This document shows positions 12,822 to 14,616 of a DNA stretch of 14,616 nt, in pieces (the stretch's first letter is position 1; each line of letters begins with the position of its first letter). Position numbers and translations under genes: made by a program. Below the pieces are notes generated by a model. That model had not been told where the DNA came from and did no database searches. It saw only the letters and a program-made list of their open reading frames with translations. The DNA is taken from the NCBI GenBank assembly GCA_959601025.1, contig CAUGOD010000051.1, positions 1 to 14,616 of the forward strand, in the 5' to 3' direction. This DNA is from an uncultured Oscillospiraceae bacterium. Its GTDB lineage: Bacteria; Bacillota; Clostridia; Oscillospirales; Acutalibacteraceae.

Positions 12822-12836
12822 TCCTGACTATCTTTT

Positions 12837-14345
12837 TCAGTTTTTCTCTTTCGCCAGACGATCCTCGTCCGGATTTTCCGCAACGCCCTGCTTTACATCG
12901 GCATCATCCACGCCATGAGCAATCAGACCGGCGCCGCCTTCCTTCTTCTCCGGAAGCAGGAGATTCAGCAGAATGCCGGCAATGATGCCAAGGCCGATAC
13001 CGCTGATGCTGAAGGCCGACCCGCCGATAACCGCGCCGCCGATCGCCAGCACAAACATGACCGCCGCGATACAGAGGTTACGATTTTTGGTGAAGTCCAC
13101 ATGATTTTCCACCAGCGTACGCAGGCCGACCGAGGAGATCATCCCGTACAGCACAATACACGCGCCGCCAAGCACGCAGTTCGGCACCGTCTCCACCACG
13201 CCGATCGCCTTGCCGAAGAAAGCGATAACCATAGCGATCAACGCCGCAAGGCGGAGAGAGGCGGGATTGTAGTTTCCGGTCGCCGCCAGAACCGCCGTAT
13301 TCTCCGAATAGGTGGTGTTGGGCGGGCCGCCGAGGAAACCGGCCGCCATAGTAGCCAGGCCGTCGCCCAGCATGGTGCGGTGCAGACCGGGATCTTTGGT
13401 AAAGTCGCGCCCTACGACCGAGCCGTTGGCGTACACATCGCCCACATGCTCCACACAGGTAACGATCGCAATAGGCGCGATCATGCCAATGGCCTTCAGA
13501 TCGAATTTCGGCAGCACAAAGTTCGGCAGTTCAAACCAGCCGCGCTCCGCCACCGCGCCGAGATTCATCAGCGTGTCGGGAACCAATCCGGTTTTCACCA
13601 GCACCAGCGTCAGCACATAGCCGGCAGCCAGCGCAATCACGATGGAGGACATCTTGACCATACCCTTGCCGTAGCTGGACAGAATAATGGCTGTAAGCAA
13701 CACGACGGCCGCGATAATCCAACTCCAGATATAAGCGCTCATACTATACGAAGCGATCACCTTTCCGGTAGCATCAGTTAATTCGCCAAACATGGGAATC
13801 GTAGTTCCGTCCGCCGCATACTGTACCTGAATATTATTAATGGCTGCGCTTGCCAGATTCAGGCCGATGATGGCGATACCCACGCCGCGCACTACCGGCG
13901 GGAAGAGCCTGTCCATAAAACGGCTGCCGAACAGCTTGATCAACAGGGACAGAACCAGATAAATCGCGCCGGCGCAGATAATGCCTCCGAGCGCGTAGGG
14001 GATGCTCTCCTCTTTCGTGCCGTACATCGGCGCACCGCCGCCGGTGCCAAGAACCGCCTGCAGAGACACGATAAAGGCGAACGAGCTGCCCAGAAACGTC
14101 GGCATTTTCCCCCGTGTACACAGGTGGAAAAGAATCGTGCCGAGTCCCGCGGCAAAGAGCGCCACCCCGACGTCCAGCCCGGTCAGAATTGGTACCAGGA
14201 TCGTCGCGCAGGACATGGCAAACGCGTGCTGCAGTCCCAGCAGCGCCATTTTTCCCGCACCGATCTTCGGATACTCCTTCGATCCGGGAAAAAAGAACGC
14301 GTTGACTGCGGACAGGGCCGAGCCAACTTTGGAAAAGAATTTCAT
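12837..14345 (-). CDS. Uracil permease, NCS2 (nucleobase:cation symporter-2) family
   Basis: 502 aa from ATG 14345; AGGAGGGG begins 15 nt upstream, whereas the alternative TTG at 14363 would lie in the ribosome site. It is very hydrophobic with about 14 helices. Family signatures are GLQHAFAMSCATILVP (near residue 37), CVEHVGD with the conserved glutamate, and GGPPNTTYSENTAVLAAT, which corresponds to the UraA uracil-binding GGPPNTTY.EN motif. It imports uracil with protons across the cytoplasmic membrane. Subspecificity (uracil versus xanthine) is judged from the NTTYSEN motif, which favours uracil. It ends just before the IS right end, with no terminator of its own visible. Confidence 0.93.
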   Translation of the reverse strand: MKFFSKVGSALSAVNAFFFPGSKEYPKIGAGKMALLGLQHAFAMSCATILVPILTGLDVGVALFAAGLGTILFHLCTRGKMPTFLGSSFAFIVSLQAVLGTGGGAPMYGTKEESIPYALGGIICAGAIYLVLSLLIKLFGSRFMDRLFPPVVRGVGIAIIGLNLASAAINNIQVQYAADGTTIPMFGELTDATGKVIASYSMSAYIWSWIIAAVVLLTAIILSSYGKGMVKMSSIVIALAAGYVLTLVLVKTGLVPDTLMNLGAVAERGWFELPNFVLPKFDLKAIGMIAPIAIVTCVEHVGDVYANGSVVGRDFTKDPGLHRTMLGDGLATMAAGFLGGPPNTTYSENTAVLAATGNYNPASLRLAALIAMVIAFFGKAIGVVETVPNCVLGGACIVLYGMISSVGLRTLVENHVDFTKNRNLCIAAVMFVLAIGGAVIGGSAFSISGIGLGIIAGILLNLLLPEKKEGGAGLIAHGVDDADVKQGVAENPDEDRLAKEKN

Positions 14346-14425
14346 TCGCTTTCCCCTCCTCAAAACTATACCGCCTGCGATCCCCGGCCCATAGGCCTGT
14401 GAACCAACAGACGGTTATCATTAAA

Positions 14426-14454
14426 AATTTACCCGCTTTTTCGCTCTCTGTCAA
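14426..14454 (-). promoter_or_regulatory. Promoter of the uracil permease gene
   Basis: On the minus strand, TTGACA (14449-14454), 17 bp, TAAATT (14426-14431). The 5' leader of about 75 nt contains a small hairpin, GGCC-CATA-GGCC (14386-14397), but no recognisable PyrR-binding or riboswitch structure. Confidence 0.75.
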
Positions 14455-14616
14455 GCAAAATCCGACAAAAATTTTATTTTTCCTGTTCTTTCGTTTCCGA
14501 ATTCTTGCTATTCGCGCCGGTCTTATTCCCTGTCTGTCTATGCAGGTTTTGTCTTGGCTCCTTTGTAGGATTGTCAAAGATGTGTTACAGGAAAGGGAAA
14601 GCGAATAAGAGGTGCT
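14455..14616. other. Right-edge intergenic sequence
   Basis: AT-rich sequence upstream of the permease promoter; no gene, RNA or repeat that I can support. The short open frames here lack ribosome sites. Confidence 0.4.

Larger units (their letters stand above)
12076..12828 (+). mobile_element. IS200-type insertion sequence (IS200/IS605 family)
   Basis: A single HuH transposase gene is flanked by hairpins rather than terminal inverted repeats. The left hairpin at 12099-12117 (CCGGC-TTA-GCCGG core with an A/C mismatch and two outer pairs) and the right hairpin at 12804-12821 (CCCCCGGC/GCCGGGGG) fit the subterminal palindromes bound by TnpA. TTAC just before the left end (12072-12075) could be the tetranucleotide target. 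The exact ends are approximate, because this family makes no target duplication. It sits between two convergent genes and disrupts neither. Confidence 0.8.

Noticed and set aside
14346..14425. PyrR-type attenuator or purine riboswitch in the permease leader
   Set aside because: Only a 4-bp hairpin is visible; no PyrR consensus loop, antiterminator or terminator pair.
1..14616. CRISPR arrays, toxin-antitoxin pairs or defence genes
   Set aside because: No regularly spaced repeats were found; the RHH gene has no toxin partner and no nuclease or defence domain is visible.

Overview
The window reads as a chromosomal segment of a low-GC-relative but moderately GC-rich Bacillota (Clostridia, probably gut Oscillospiraceae/Lachnospiraceae-like). 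The reasons are strong AGGAGG ribosome-binding sites, TTG/GTG starts, a Tn916/ICE-style conjugation module, a clostridial-type small membrane protein beside a two-component system, a DUF3810 protein, and an IS200/IS605 element. No species can be fixed from sequence alone.

Positions 1-6819 are the 3' part of a tRNA-Trp gene followed by an integrated mobile element of about 6.8 kb. The element is bounded by a 17-bp near-perfect repeat of the tRNA 3' end (38-54 and 6803-6819, 16/17 identical). From left to right it carries a terminator that replaces the tRNA's own, a small ribbon-helix-helix protein (minus strand), a divergent sigma-region-4-like HTH protein, a 550-bp non-coding stretch with a promoter, palindromes and a terminator (a possible ~200-nt RNA), and an Xre regulator. 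An operon follows: HelP-like DUF961 protein, CRESS-virus-like Rep (HUH endonuclease plus SF3 helicase), TcpA/FtsK-type coupling ATPase and a small winged-HTH protein. A tyrosine integrase comes last. No mating-pore genes are present, so it looks like an integrative and mobilizable element (IME).

The most striking feature is immediately upstream of rep: an 11-bp stem with a 9-nt loop displaying TAGTATTAC, the nonanucleotide at which circovirus-type Rep proteins nick. It is flanked by a second nested inverted-repeat structure and by a GGCGGCAAC direct repeat. Rep, origin and coupling ATPase together suggest that one protein starts rolling-circle replication and conjugative mobilization using a eukaryotic-ssDNA-virus-style origin inside a bacterial chromosome.

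Positions 6820-14616 look like ordinary chromosome. The displaced tRNA terminator (6823-6868) comes first. A four-gene minus-strand operon (7162-10270) follows, encoding an OmpR-type response regulator, a histidine kinase, an 8-TM membrane protein and a 2-TM membrane protein, with overlapping reading frames and a shared terminator. A ~470-bp gap precedes a monocistronic plus-strand DUF3810 putative membrane metalloprotease with a near-consensus promoter and a strong terminator. An IS200-type single-transposase element with hairpin ends sits between this gene and the convergent uracil permease (NCS2 family), which reads leftward from a consensus promoter near the right edge.
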